A stretch of 64,000 nucleotides of DNA. Origin: Endomychus coccineus. Its lineage: Eukaryota; Arthropoda; Insecta; Coleoptera; Endomychidae. Shown here piece after piece: positions 11,516 through 22,351 of this stretch. The stretch covers positions 34,502,581 through 34,566,580 of the forward strand of contig OY294071.1 in NCBI GenBank assembly GCA_958510875.1. The letters run 5' to 3'. Below the pieces are notes generated by a model. That model worked only from the letters and a program-made list of their open reading frames with translations, did no database searches and was not told where the DNA came from. Numbering within the stretch: the stretch's first letter is position 1; each line of letters begins with the position of its first letter. The translations under genes and the position numbers were made by a program.

Positions 11516-12489
11516 GTGTCCTCATCATCATTATTATCAGAAAATATATCATCTGGGAATGAACGTAAAAAAGACTTCACAGCAGTTATCAATATTTCAA
11601 CAGACGGACAATCACAAACGGAGAATGTTGCGAAAGAATTTCTACGAAGATCTACGAGGCAAAGACAGGAAAATCGCAATATATTCATTTCGGATTTTGT
11701 TAACAATGTCAGCAATACATGGTATGATCCTGATCTACAAACTCTTGAAGAAGCTTTGTCTTGTCCGAACTCAGTGAAATGGAGAAAAGCTATGGAAGAA
11801 GAAATGAAATCACATTATGAAAATGAAACTTGGTCTCTCTGTTCACATACTCCTAGCAAAAAGCCAATCAAAAGTAAATGGATATTTAAAACGAAACGCA
11901 CAGCAACTGGAGAAATTGAAAGATATAAAGCCCGACTTGTGGCTAAGGGGAGAGACTCCAGGTTTAGACTATGAAGAAACATTTTCTCCTGTAGTTCGTT
12001 ACAGCTCTATCAGACTTTTATTGGCTCTGGCTGCAAAGTACAACTGGGAAATCGATCAAATGGATGTTGTCACAGCGTTTCTACATCCTAAGCTGAATGA
12101 AGAGAATTACATGGAATTACCAGATGGAAGAATTTGTCAACTTCATAAAACACTATATGGTCTCAAAGAATCAAGAACTCGATTCAGTCTTGAAGAGTTT
12201 GAACTTCACCCAATCGAAACACGATTCCGGTATATATCATAAGAACATCAAAGGAAATGAATCAGTCATAGCACTTTACGTTGATGACTTATTGATATTC
12301 TCAGAAAACAAAGATGAAACGAAATCACTGAAAGAAGCTTTGTCAAAAAGATTCAAAATGAAAGACTTGGGAGAAGCACACTATTGTCTAGGAATGAGAA
12401 TCATAAAGAATCAGAAAGGAACAATAAGTTTGGATCAAGAAAAATACATAGCAGATATTCTTTCAAAATTCAATATGTCAAATTGTTAA
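11516..12489 (+). pseudogene. Copia reverse transcriptase (two or more frames)
   Basis: RT motifs run in order across frame breaks: WRKAMEEEM, SKWIFKTKR, RYKARLVAKG, then YEETFSPVVR, QMDVVTAFLH (motif A), LYVDDLLIF (motif C) and KMKDLGEAHYCLGM. Breaks fall near 11960 and 12225. Copia RT copies the genomic RNA into DNA. The block is continuous in sequence apart from small frameshifts, so decay is modest. Confidence 0.9.
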
Positions 12490-12505
12490 TAAAATTAGAT
12501 AATGT

Positions 12506-13242
12506 ATGGATCCTATTCAAGTTTTATCGAAAGAAATGGCACCTACAACTGAACAAGAAAGATGTGAAATGGCAGGTATTTCATATCAGGAAGTTATTGG
12601 CAGCTTAATGTATGCTGCTCAATGCAGCAGACCTGATATTTCTTATGCGGTTGGAAAATTAGGGAGGTACTATCAAAATCCTGGAAAAGTCATTGGAAGG
12701 CTCTCAAACGGATTTTTAGATATTAGAAAGAAACCTCTCAATACAAACAGGTATTCGGAAAATTGGACGGTATGCAAGGATTTTGTGACTCTGATTGGGC
12801 CGGGGATGTTGATGATCACAAATCAACAGCTGGATATGTATTTATTCTGAATGGTGGAGCGATAAGCTGGTCTTCAAGAAAACAGCCTACAGTAGCTCTT
12901 TCAACTACAGAAGCTGAATACATGGCTCTGTCTATGGCAACTCAAGAGGCTATATTTTTGAAAGAACTTCTTCGAGAACTCATTCCTGATACTCCAAGAA
13001 CATTATCACTTTACTGTGATAACAAGGGAGCAGTGGATTTATGCAAAAATGGTGGCTACCGACCCAGAACGAAACACATAGATGTTAAGCAACATTTCAT
13101 TGGAGAAGTGCAAGAAAAAGGCGATATTGAGATTAAATCTATCAGAACTCAAGATATGGTTGCAGACTGTCTAACCAAAGCTCTGAATGGTGGAAAACTA
13201 AATCTCAATGTGGAGAAGATGGGATTACAAGGATTAGTGTAA
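12506..13242 (+). pseudogene. Copia RNase H segment
   Basis: The copia-type region begins with SLMYAAQCSRPDISYAVG. A frame change near 12760 leads to GFCDSDWAGD, STAGYVF, STTEAEYMAL, LYCDNKGAV and RTKHIDVKQHFI, all standard RNase H text of copia elements. The last frame ends at 13242, just before the polypurine tract. Confidence 0.9.
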
Positions 13243-13260
13243 TATTACATAAAGAGGGGG

Positions 13261-13431
13261 TGTTGGAAATTGTGTTATATAATATTGTTCTATGTACTGA
13301 TATTCACATGGTAACAAAATAATGTTTTGTAGTAGATTATCTAGAGAGTTATTGTAATAAAATGATAAATAAAAACTTCACACGAAGATAAATATAATTA
13401 TTATCTTCGAGTTAACCACGTTCTGCTAACG
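13261..13431 (+). repeat. Copia 3' LTR
   Basis: It starts TGTTGG right after the polypurine tract. It ends CTAACG, so the terminal A of the 5' LTR is changed to G. Confidence 0.95.
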
Positions 13432-14440
13432 GTTTCACCACAATGTTGTATGTCCAATACGATATTGTACGACATAGCTGGCACCATGACTTTTCGTGTG
13501 TGCGTTTGTCTAGCTTTAATGTTGCCTTTTACCAGCTATTGGTTCCAGGCAAGTTTATAGAATCAAGGTTCAATGGTTGTCGTGAATCAGACCTGTAGTA
13601 TCGTCAGCGTCCCGAAGAGTCGGAATGAAAAAGATATTTTAAAATGAAAGTACGCATCCGGTAATTCATTTTATTTATTTGCCAACTGAAGAGAAAGATG
13701 CTCAACAAAATCTAACCTACCTACCTATTTTGGTACATTATTATGTTTTACTATAAATTGCTGCCTTTTCTTAAATTGTATCTTAATTATATTGATAAAA
13801 ACCAATAAATTTGCGAAATCTTTCATACATGAAATCGTTGAACTCTGTATGAAAATATTCACAAGCATTAGTTGTGCGACTTAATCTAGCAGAATTCTCT
13901 TGTAATTTCCCCCTTATTGGTTTACTTTTGGACGCAATAACAAACCGTTTTCATGTGATAAATAAACAGTTTAAATCAAGCTCGCATCAAATTTGGTGCC
14001 ACTAACGGAACTAGAAACGCGCCCCTTGTGTTTTTAATGTAGTATTTACCAGGCAAACAACAATATTGTTGCTTAATGTCCGTGTTTATAAGGCTCTAAA
14101 CCAAAGATGAGTCAAAATAAACAAATAACATGAATGCAGAAGATTCATTATCTCATTCGGAGTTAATCTATGTTCACTGTTAGTTCTTGTTTTTAGCCGC
14201 GCATGCGCGACCTACCTTCTATGAGTTCTATACAGCTGATTATCCATTTTCAACCATCGAAAGTAAGAACATTGTTCGCATCTAAAATTTCAAAGACTGG
14301 TGATTGAACTTGTTCGACGTAAAATTTAATTAGTCAAAATGTTGTATGCTATGTTGCTTTGGCATTATCGACAGCTCAGAGCTTAGTAATTATCAACAAA
14401 TCACACAATGAGCAATATACATTTGTTTGATAACATTCAT
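13432..14440. other. Intergenic, no recognised feature
   Basis: AT-rich sequence between the copia element and the tandem duplication. No gene, repeat or RNA was identified. Confidence 0.3.
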
Positions 14441-14562
14441 AGTTATTGAATAACATAGTGAACGTTTCCATAGTTTCTATTTCTCACTTTCTTATGTCAA
14501 ACGTAATTTAGTTGACGTTAGTTTGGTTGTGCTATTTAAGAGATATTTTGGAATATTATATT

Positions 14563-16160
14563 ATGATGGAACAAAAGGATAAGTCGGAGATGTTGAAACC
14601 TTTAGTTGGAGATAAGGTGAGCATCTAAGATTAATATGTTGTTTGAGGTTCTTTAGATTTTATTAGATTTCTCTAAAACTATTGTCTATTAATGTTAGTG
14701 CCAATTCTAAGAGTGAATATGGTTATGGATATCAATATTCTATTCCTTTTGAAAATATCCTTCGTGAATGAATTTAAAATATTCAATGCTTTATAGACTG
14801 AAAGAGTTGGTGGAGCAAATAGACGGTTGGATATTAATGTACCTAATACAACATCAGTTTCAACTGTCATGATATGTGGGAGCGAAGTAAATGTCATGCC
14901 AACCATTGCAGAAGCGGATAGTATAATTTCAGAAACTACTAGAGGTAATTTAAATATAAATATTGAGATCACCATAATACCAATGTTGGTATTCGTTGTT
15001 TTTCAGATAGTTCTTCTGGATTTGAAGCTGACACAGAACTATCACTTTCAATAAATGAAGATAATTCCTCTTTTACTATGGACGGTGTTTTCGATTCAAC
15101 GAAATTCAGTCTACAAGCACCTCCCAGATCTAAGCTCCAGGATGTCACAAACCTCATTGAAGATACAGATGATTCAGATACTTCTATTTTGTTCATAAGA
15201 ACCCGTTCCAAAAAACCTGGACCTGCAAAAAATAAGATTTCTGCAAAACACTCAACTGGAGGAGGCAATTCAATGAACTATGAAACATCTAGTTATTTGG
15301 AGTCCTCCTCAGATGATCAATCTATTATATGTTTTAAGAAGAACTGTAGATGTGTGAAGTGTGTCGGGAAGATAATGCAAGGATCGGAAGACATCTCTGA
15401 ACTAACGACAGCCGGATTACCCTCTTCAGAACCTATCAAAATTATTTTTCAAAAAGATGGAACAGTCTTCAATGAACCACAAGACGAGGAAAGTGATTGC
15501 TCTTGTTCTATTCAAGTTGAAGAACGAAATGAATCAACTACTAGTGTTGAAAAATTTATTAAAAGACGAAGAGATACCATCTTATTCGTGACTTCTTTAG
15601 TCCAATACATTCACTACAGCGAAAACTATGTGAAGCATCCTCCATCCAATACTGTTTCTGATACATCATTAAAGGAAGTAGCATTGCCTTCATCAAGCTC
15701 CTTCGTTTGGAAATCGGAAGAAGAACCAGATAACGAACAATCATCAACAACATCTCCAATCTATTCTGAATTGCTACCAGAAAATCTGAAGTTGAATCGA
15801 ACAACCGGAGAACTAGAAATTGGCAAAGACAACATAGAACAACGTGAAGAAATTGAGGATCTTGAACCATGCACCTCCACGTCCATGTCAACATATTCCC
15901 AATTTGTGCTTGACCAACATTTGGAACAGAAATTTCATGATGCTTGTAATAGTTTGAAGAAAAATTGTCCAGACTATTTTTCCAAATTGGCAGACATGCA
16001 TCAAATCCAAGACGTTGTGAATAATCCAAACTCAACTGAATATTACCGAGAAAAAATTGACGATAAAACTGCAAAAGCCATTATTGATGCGAATGAAAGA
16101 AGACTTTCCCATCTTTCTTGTTTAGTGGACATTTTCAAAACTTTCGATGACGATGAATAG
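14563..16160 (+). CDS. ICG-family protein a, unknown function (451 aa, three exons)
   Basis: Exons are 14563-14616, 14797-14944 and 15007-16160; donors are GTGAGC and GTAATT, acceptors TATAG and TTTCAG, and phases 0 and 1 join one frame of 451 residues. The ATG at 14563 is followed by a second at 14566. Exon 2 carries the family motif ICGxxVxVMPxIxE (residues 44 onward). Exon 3 is rich in Ser and acidic residues and has a Cys cluster C-x4-C-x-C-x2-C (residues 176-186). The C-terminus, about residues 377-451, aligns with the members at 24989 and 34355 (FxDAC, SLK, P-x-YF, then TAxxII). No known domain was recognised, and no signal peptide or membrane segment is evident. It could be a rapidly evolving nuclear or germline protein; that is a guess. 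Confidence 0.75.
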
Positions 16161-16429
16161 CCTTTTCGAATGAATTATTAAATACAAATTGTATGTGTAT
16201 TGGATATTTAATGAAGATGTAATTATTTTGGGAATTTTTAATAAATTATTTGTGCTAACTCTTATCAAATTAAATATTCAATTAGGCTAATTAGTCGCAG
16301 TGATTCAATCTAGTTGCAACTCCAGGTATGTATCTAATTAATTCAAATAATGGATTGTAAAAGAAATACGTAGAAATTTGCAAGTATTTAATTAATTATA
16401 TTCATGTAAATTTGACTAGTACGTCGGTT
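16161..16429. other. 3' flank of ICG gene a
   Basis: AT-rich sequence with AATAAA-like strings after the stop (for example AATAAATT near 16240). It diverges from copy 2 immediately after the stop codon. Confidence 0.4.
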
Positions 16430-17079
16430 CTGTGATTAACAGACTTAGAATCACGTTTTATGTAAATCATCTTCTGGGTAGATCTTTTCTTATAATTGGT
16501 TTCTTTAGTTGAATATTAACATTTTTATAATCGAACTGATGGTCATAATCAAAACACTGTTTAGAAAGGATGGTGGAAATTTCCAAGTTTTTGTTTTTAG
16601 TACTATACTCATGTCATGACCATACAGTCTTTTTGTATCGTTTAGGTATTCCTGTATAAGTCCCATCGCAATCTAAGCAATTTAATTTATATACTGCATG
16701 GGTTTGTTTATCTTTAGGTATTAACGGTTTTAGATTTGAAGAATATTTACCAACAGTAGATTTATGAGCAACATTTAAGTATTTCTCTATTTTCTTAGGA
16801 CCCGGAATGTAGGGTAATGTTGTAAAATCATCTTTATTACTATTGTTATTCATATTATGATGTACTACTATAGATTTTGTTTATTCTCTTTCATTAATGA
16901 CGGGGCTAAAAAAATTTCTTGTGTGCCATTCATTTCCAGTGTTTTACAAACATTTTTCGAATTTCTGGGACGGTTTTCTGGGTGTGACAATTTTACAGCG
17001 CGATCTCTAAGGCTGTTTATAACACTTACACTATAAATTGTAGACGCAACTAAATTAAAGTGAAGATAGTGTTCAAATG

Positions 17080-17112
17080 TCTTCTGATGATGGTGTGAAA
17101 CCGAAATGTATG
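17080..17112 (+). ncRNA. Hammerhead-like motif
   Basis: The plus strand reads CTGATGA, a TGGT/AACC-type stem and GAAATGT. The order fits CUGANGA - stem II - GAAA. It lies on the strand opposite to the PLE coding remnant, so it may belong to an inverted terminal piece. Confidence 0.4.
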
Positions 17113-17229
17113 TAGCATAGGTGTGACTTATTTCCCGAGAATTTACATATAATTTATACCTGGTCAAGAGGCATTATAACTGTAAAATAATTCACAATAC
17201 CCCTTATCCAATGAAATACTGCTAAACTA

Positions 17230-17266
17230 CCGGGAACCTTTCAGCTACAAAGTAGCTATCATCAGA
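17230..17266 (-). ncRNA. Hammerhead-like motif with a six-pair stem II
   Basis: The minus strand reads CTGATGAT, then AGCTAC-TTT-GTAGCT (a perfect six-pair stem), then GAAAGG. This has the best stem II of the hammerhead-like motifs in the window and lies on the PLE coding strand. Confidence 0.5.
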
Positions 17267-17529
17267 GTTTACTTTGATTACTCATAGTGTATTTAATTTA
17301 ACTTTATTACAAGAATAGTTTAGTAGTATTCAATTGAGGAAATGTAAAAATAGTTTTTATATAAAATATCAACTACAACTGTTGATAAAAACTTTTAAAC
17401 ACGCCAAAGTAACAGATCAAAACATTCAATCTCTTGCTTTGCCAGTCCTAAGCCTGGATAGAGTGTGAAGGGAAGTTATTTCCGCCTGAAAATCATACAA
17501 CAATATTAATGAGTCTATAAAATATAAAT

Positions 17530-18100
17530 ACGTGTCTGAGTTCACATAGATTCAACTAATATGTATTTTTTTAAATTTTGCCCACACGAGAGAAAAACAT
17601 TTAATGTTTGTAGAATATGTGTGAGCCAGCGATGGAATCTTTGAAGAGGGGGAGACATTGGAATTTTTCTTAATAGTTTGGAGATTATATGCTTCAGAAA
17701 AAACTTCACTAAGTGGAGAGTCACACGACTTTGCCGTTCAGCAGAAAAATGATGTCTGATAGAAAAAAGTTCGACAGGTCTCGAGCTTGACAATGAAGGG
17801 GTGATCAGCATGAGTTCGTCTAGTCAGCCTACTTGGCACATTTTTAAAGTCAGTGAAATGTGACATCAACAATCAGATGAATATCTAGGTCTCTTTCCAA
17901 TCAAATCCAAGAGCTTCAGCGTATGTTTGGGAGCTAGACTCCAAACATGTGAACATAACTCCAGGACAGGTCGAATCGAATCTGTGCTTTGTACGAGGAC
18001 AAAGTTAAAAGTCCATGAAGAATAAAATAGACGGCACCACAATCGAAAATCTCAGGCGACATTTGTGATGTACCATCTTTAACTAGAACGCATTAAAATT
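17530..18100 (-). mobile_element. CR1/Jockey-type LINE 3' end, copy 1
   Basis: The minus strand carries the C-terminal RT tail of a LINE family seen five times in the window, including TPSLSSSRPVELFSI and an HRWLTH tail. Shared landmarks are GAGCCAGCGATGGAAT and CAAGAGCTTCAGCGTATGTT. The copy is 5'-truncated and non-functional. Confidence 0.7.
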
Positions 18101-18149
18101 TTCAGACTGTTTTGATATTCCTCGAAAGCAAGCAGCCTTGAAGAGTTTT

Positions 18150-18888
18150 GTAAACAGGGAAAAAAGTGAATTTCGCGTCTTGATTAAATATTATTTCTAG
18201 CGTGAAAAAATTATGACGCAAATCAAACCATCGCTTGTTAAACATTATGGGAACTCTTCACCATCGATTGTAACGTTTCACAAGTGGTTTACTGATTTTC
18301 GTTGTAGTAGTATTACCACAAAGGACACCGAACGTTCTGTTCGTCCAATTGAGGTTATAACGCCAGAAATGGTCGATAAAATCCATATGATATTGGACGA
18401 TCGGCGTGTTAAAGTGCACGAGACTGCTGAGACTATGGGCATCTCAACCGAACGGGTACGCAACATTTTACATAAATTTGTAAATATGAAAAACTATCTG
18501 CCAGATTATGGGTGCTGTATTTGTTCTCTGTTGACAAGCGCGACCGTGTGACAATTTAAAACAAGTGTTTGGCGATATTCTAGTGCGATAAGAAGGATAT
18601 TTTGTGCGGTTCCGTAACCGTGGACCATACATGGACCCATCACAACACACCATAGACCAACGAACAGTCGAAACAGTGAGCTTGTTCTGGCGAAACAAAG
18701 CCGAAAAAGTGGGTTCATCGGCCAACAAATTCATGGCGGCAGTTTTTTGGGATGCACATGGTATCATCCATAACGATTACCTTGAAAAGGGCGAAACAAT
18801 CACCGGCGTATATTATGCAGAGCTGTTGTATCGAATCGACGCCGATTTGAAGCGAAAACGGCCACATTTGGCAAAGGAAAAAGTACGT
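18150..18888 (+). pseudogene. Mariner transposase (irritans-like), copy 1, 3'-truncated
   Basis: Frames at 18213-18551 and 18604-18897 hold the N-terminal DNA-binding region (FHKWFTDFRC, ERSVRPIEV, MGISTERVRNILHKF) and part of the catalytic domain (VFWDAHGIIHNDYLEKG, GVYYAELL). The start codon is lost and several frameshifts are present. The gene stops at the duplication junction near 18888, so the last two catalytic Asp positions of the DD34D triad are absent. Confidence 0.85.
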
Positions 18889-19010
18889 AGTTATTGAATA
18901 ACATGAACGTTTCCATAGTTTCTATTTGTCACTTTCTCATGTCAAACTTAATTTAGTTGACGTTAGTTCGGTTGTGCTATTTAAGAGATTTTCTGGAAGA
19001 TTATATTATA

Positions 19011-20605
19011 ATGGAACAAAAGGATAAGTCGAAAATGTTGAAACCTTCAGTTGGAGATAAGGTGAGCATCTAAAATTAATATGTTGTTTGAGGTTCTTTA
19101 GATTTCATTAGATTTCTCTAAAACTATTGTCTATTAATGTTAGTGCCAATTCTAAGAGTGAATATGCTTATGGATATCAATATTTTATTCCTTTTGCAAA
19201 TATCCTTCGTGAATGAATTTAAAATATTCAATGCTTTATAAACTGGAAGAGTTGGTGGAGCAAATAGACGGTTGGATATTAATGTACCTAATACAACATC
19301 AGTTTCAACTGTCATGATATGTGGGAGCGAAGTAAATGTTATGCCAACCATTTCAGAAGTGGATAGTATATTTTCAGAAACTACTAGAGGTAATTTAAAT
19401 ATAAATATTGAGATCACCATAATACCAATGTTGGTATTCGTTGTTTTTCAGATAGTTCTTCTGGATTTGAAGCTGACACAGAACTATCACTTTCAATAAA
19501 TGAAGATAATTCCTCTTTTACTATGGACGGTGTTTTCGATTCAACGAAATTCAGTCTACAAGCACCTCCCAGATCTAAGCTCCAGGATGTCACAAACCTC
19601 ATTGAAGATACAGATGATTCAGATACTTCTATTTTGTTCATAAGAACCCGTTCCAAAAAACCTGGACCTGCAAAAAATAAGATTTCTGCAAAACACTCAA
19701 CTGGAGGAGGCAATTCAATGAACTATGAAACATCTAGTTATTTGGAGTCCTCCTCAGATGATCAATCTATTATATGTTTTAAGAAGAACTGTAGATGTGT
19801 GAAGTGTGTCGGGAAGATAATGCAAGGATCGGAAGACATCTCTGAACTAGCGACAGCCGGATTACCCTCTTCAGAACCTATCAAAATTATGTTTCAAAAA
19901 GATGGAACAGTCTTCAATGAACCACAAGACGAGGAAAGTGATTGCTCTTGTTCTATTCAAGTTGAAGAACGAAATGAATCAACTGCTAGTGTTGAAAAAT
20001 TTATTAAAAGACGAAGAGATACCATCTTATTCGTGACTTCTTTAGTCCAATACATTCACTACAGCGAAAACTATGTGAAGCATTCTCCATCCAATACTGT
20101 TTCTGATACATCATTAAAGGAAGTAGCATTGCCTTCATCAAGCTCCTTCGTTTGGAAATCGGAAGAAGAACCAGATAACGAACAATCATCAACAACATCT
20201 CCAATCTATTCTGAATTGCTACCAGAAAATCTGAAGTTGAATCGAACAACCGGAGAACTAGAAATTGGCAAAGACAACATAGAACAACGTGAAGAAATTG
20301 AGGATCTTGAACCATGCACCTCCACGTCCATGTCAACATATTCCCAATTTGTGCTTGACCAACATTTGGAACAGAAATTTCATGATGCTTGTAATAGTTT
20401 GAAGAAAAATTGTCCAGACTATTTTTCCAAATTGGCAGACATGCATCAAATCCAAGACGTTGTGAATAATCCAAACTCAACTGAATATTACGGAGAAAAA
20501 ATTGACGATAAAACTGCAAAAGCCATTATTGATGCGAATGAAAGAAGACTTTCCCATCTTTCTTGTTTAGTGGACATTTTCAAAACTTTCGATGACGATG
20601 AATAG
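19011..20605 (+). pseudogene. ICG-family gene b, tandem copy with lost splice acceptor
   Basis: Exon equivalents are 19011-19061, 19242-19389 and 19452-20605. The first ATG of copy a has become ATA, but the second ATG remains. The exon 2 acceptor TATAG of copy a is TATAA here (19237-19241), and nearby AG sites (19248, 19250) would shift the frame. Exon 3 is fully open and differs from copy a at only five codons, all amino-acid changes. An internal Met at 19523 would give 360 residues. The gene may therefore be mis-spliced, use another site, or be a recent pseudogene. Transcript data would settle it. Confidence 0.6.
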
Positions 20606-20809
20606 CCTTTTCGAATCAATTATTGAATAAAAATTGTATGTGTATTGGATAATTAATGAAGATGTAATTATTTTGGGAATTTTTAATAAATTATTCGAGC
20701 TAACTCTTTTCAAATTAAATATTCAATTAGGCCAATTAGTCGCAGTGATTTAATCTAGTTGCAACTTATTTAATTAATTATATTTATAATGTAATTGACT
20801 AGTACGTCG

Positions 20810-21530
20810 GTTCTGTGACAGACTTAAGATTACGTTTTATGTACATCATCTTCAGGGTAGATATTTTCTAACAATTGGTTTCTTCAGTTAAAATATTAAC
20901 ATTTCTATAATGGAACTGATGGTCATAATCAAAACACTGTTTAGAAAGGGCGGTGGTATTTTCCAAGTTTTGTTTTTAGTACTATACTTATGACCATACA
21001 GTCTTTTTTGTTAATATTGTTTAGAGATTCCTGTATAAGTCCAATCACAATCTAATCAATTTAATTATATACTGCGTGGCTTTGTTTATCTTCAGGTATC
21101 AACGGTTTTAGATTTGAAGAATATTTACCAACACAGTAGATTTATGCGCAACATTTAAGTCAAAATTTTTCAAGCATTTCTTTATTTATTTTCTTAGGTC
21201 TCCGGAATGTATGGTAATGTTATAAAATTATCTTTATTACTATTGTTATTCATATGATGATGTACTTCTATAGATTTTGTTTATTCTTTCATTAATGATG
21301 TGGCTAAAAAAATTTCTTGTATCCCATTCATTTCCAGCGTATTACAACCATTTTTCGAATTTCTGGGACGGTTTTCTGGGTGTGACAATTTTACAGCGCG
21401 CACTCTGAGGCTGTTTATAACACTTTGTTTATAAATTGTAGTGAAGGTAGTGTTCAAATGTATTCTGATGATGGTGTGAGACCAAAATGTATGTAGCATA
21501 GGTGTTTATGTGACCTAGTTCCCGAGAATT
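20810..21530 (-). mobile_element. PLE fragment, copy 2
   Basis: This is the duplicate of the PLE piece at 16430-17170. The minus-strand frame 21281-21499 contains VRAVKLSHPENRPRN. Hammerhead-like motifs recur at about 20830-20860 (minus) and 21461-21492 (plus, with GAAA decayed to AAAA). It has more indels than copy 1. Confidence 0.7.
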
Positions 21531-21739
21531 TACATTTACACTTACTTAGAATATTTATAGTGTATTTAATTCAACCTAATTTTGAAAATGGTGTAGTAAT
21601 ATTGAATTGATTAAAACTTTTAAACACGCCAAAGTAATAGATCAAAACTTTCAATCTCTTGCTTTGTCAGTCCTAAGCCTGGATAGAGTGTGAAGGGAAG
21701 TCTAAAATATAAATACATGTCTGAGTTCACATAGATTCG

Positions 21740-22285
21740 ACTAATATGTAAATTTTTTAAAATTCTGACTACACGAGAGGAAAACATATGATGTTTATAG
21801 AAGGGTAGACATTGGAATTTTTCTTAATAGTTTGGAGGTTATATGCTTCAGAAAAGACGTCACTAAGAGAAAAGTTCCACGACTTTGCCGTTCGATAGAA
21901 AAATGATACTGACAATGAAGGGGTGACCAGCATGAGCTCGTCTAGTCAGCCTACCTGGAATGGCTCATTCTGGAATGACAAACGAGATATCCAATGAGTA
22001 GTAACCATGGAAATATCTCTAGAAAAGGGAGATAACGCGTCAGTGAAGTGTGACATCAACAATCAGACCTATATCTAGCTCTCTTCTCAATCAAATGCAA
22101 GAGCTTCAGCGTATGTTTGGGAGCTAGACTCCGAACATGTGAACAGTACTCCAGAACGGTCGAATCGAATCTGTGCTTTCTACGAGGGCAAAGTTAAGAA
22201 TAAAACAGACTGCACCACAATCGAAAATTCCATGTGACATTTGTGATGTACCGTCTTTAGCTAGAACGCATTAGCATTTTCAGAT
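21740..22285 (-). mobile_element. CR1/Jockey-type LINE 3' end, copy 2
   Basis: Duplicate of 17530-18100 with deletions. It keeps the landmark CAAGAGCTTCAGCGTATGTT near 22100. Confidence 0.65.
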
Positions 22286-22351
22286 TGATGTGAATTCGGT
22301 TCTGTTTTGAGACCCATCGAAAGCAAGCAGCCTTGAAGATTTTTGTAAATA

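Larger units (their letters stand above)
9080..13431 (+). mobile_element. Ty1/copia LTR retrotransposon, full length but defective
   Basis: Two LTRs of about 171 bp flank a 4.0-kb interior. The primer-binding site just after the 5' LTR (GGTTATGGGCCCAG) matches initiator-Met tRNA, as in other copia elements. A polypurine tract (AAAGAGGGGG) ends at 13260. Domain order is gag, zinc knuckle, protease, integrase, RT, RNase H, which defines Ty1/copia. Flanking 5-bp sequences GCTTC (9075-9079) and GTTTC (13432-13436) look like a target-site duplication with one mismatch. Several frameshifts and stops make it non-autonomous. Confidence 0.95.
16430..17270 (-). mobile_element. PLE fragment (second PLE family), copy 1
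   Basis: The minus-strand frames contain RAVKLSHPENRPRN (16868-17167), which matches the region after the PLE RT. They are followed by LPYIPG and VYKLNCLDCDGTYTG (16614-16853), the linker and start of the GIY-YIG domain. The RT core is missing. Hammerhead-like motifs flank the piece at about 16450-16480 (minus), 17080-17112 (plus) and 17230-17266 (minus). Confidence 0.75.
14441..18888 (+). repeat. Tandem segmental duplication, copy 1
   Basis: The unit holds an ICG gene, a PLE fragment, a LINE 3' end and the first part of a mariner. It is followed head-to-tail by copy 2 at 18889. The offset is 4448 bp at the left edge and 4445 bp at the coding exon. The right breakpoint cuts through the mariner coding sequence. 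Confidence 0.9.

Noticed and set aside
14679..15268. Minus-strand ORFs of about 98-99 codons, repeated at 19124-19713
   Set aside because: They overlap ICG exons 2-3 in antisense and have no match to the paralogues in that frame.
15559..16074. 171-codon minus-strand ORF, repeated at 20004-20519
   Set aside because: It is the antisense shadow of ICG exon 3; the sense frame is longer, spliced and conserved in paralogues.
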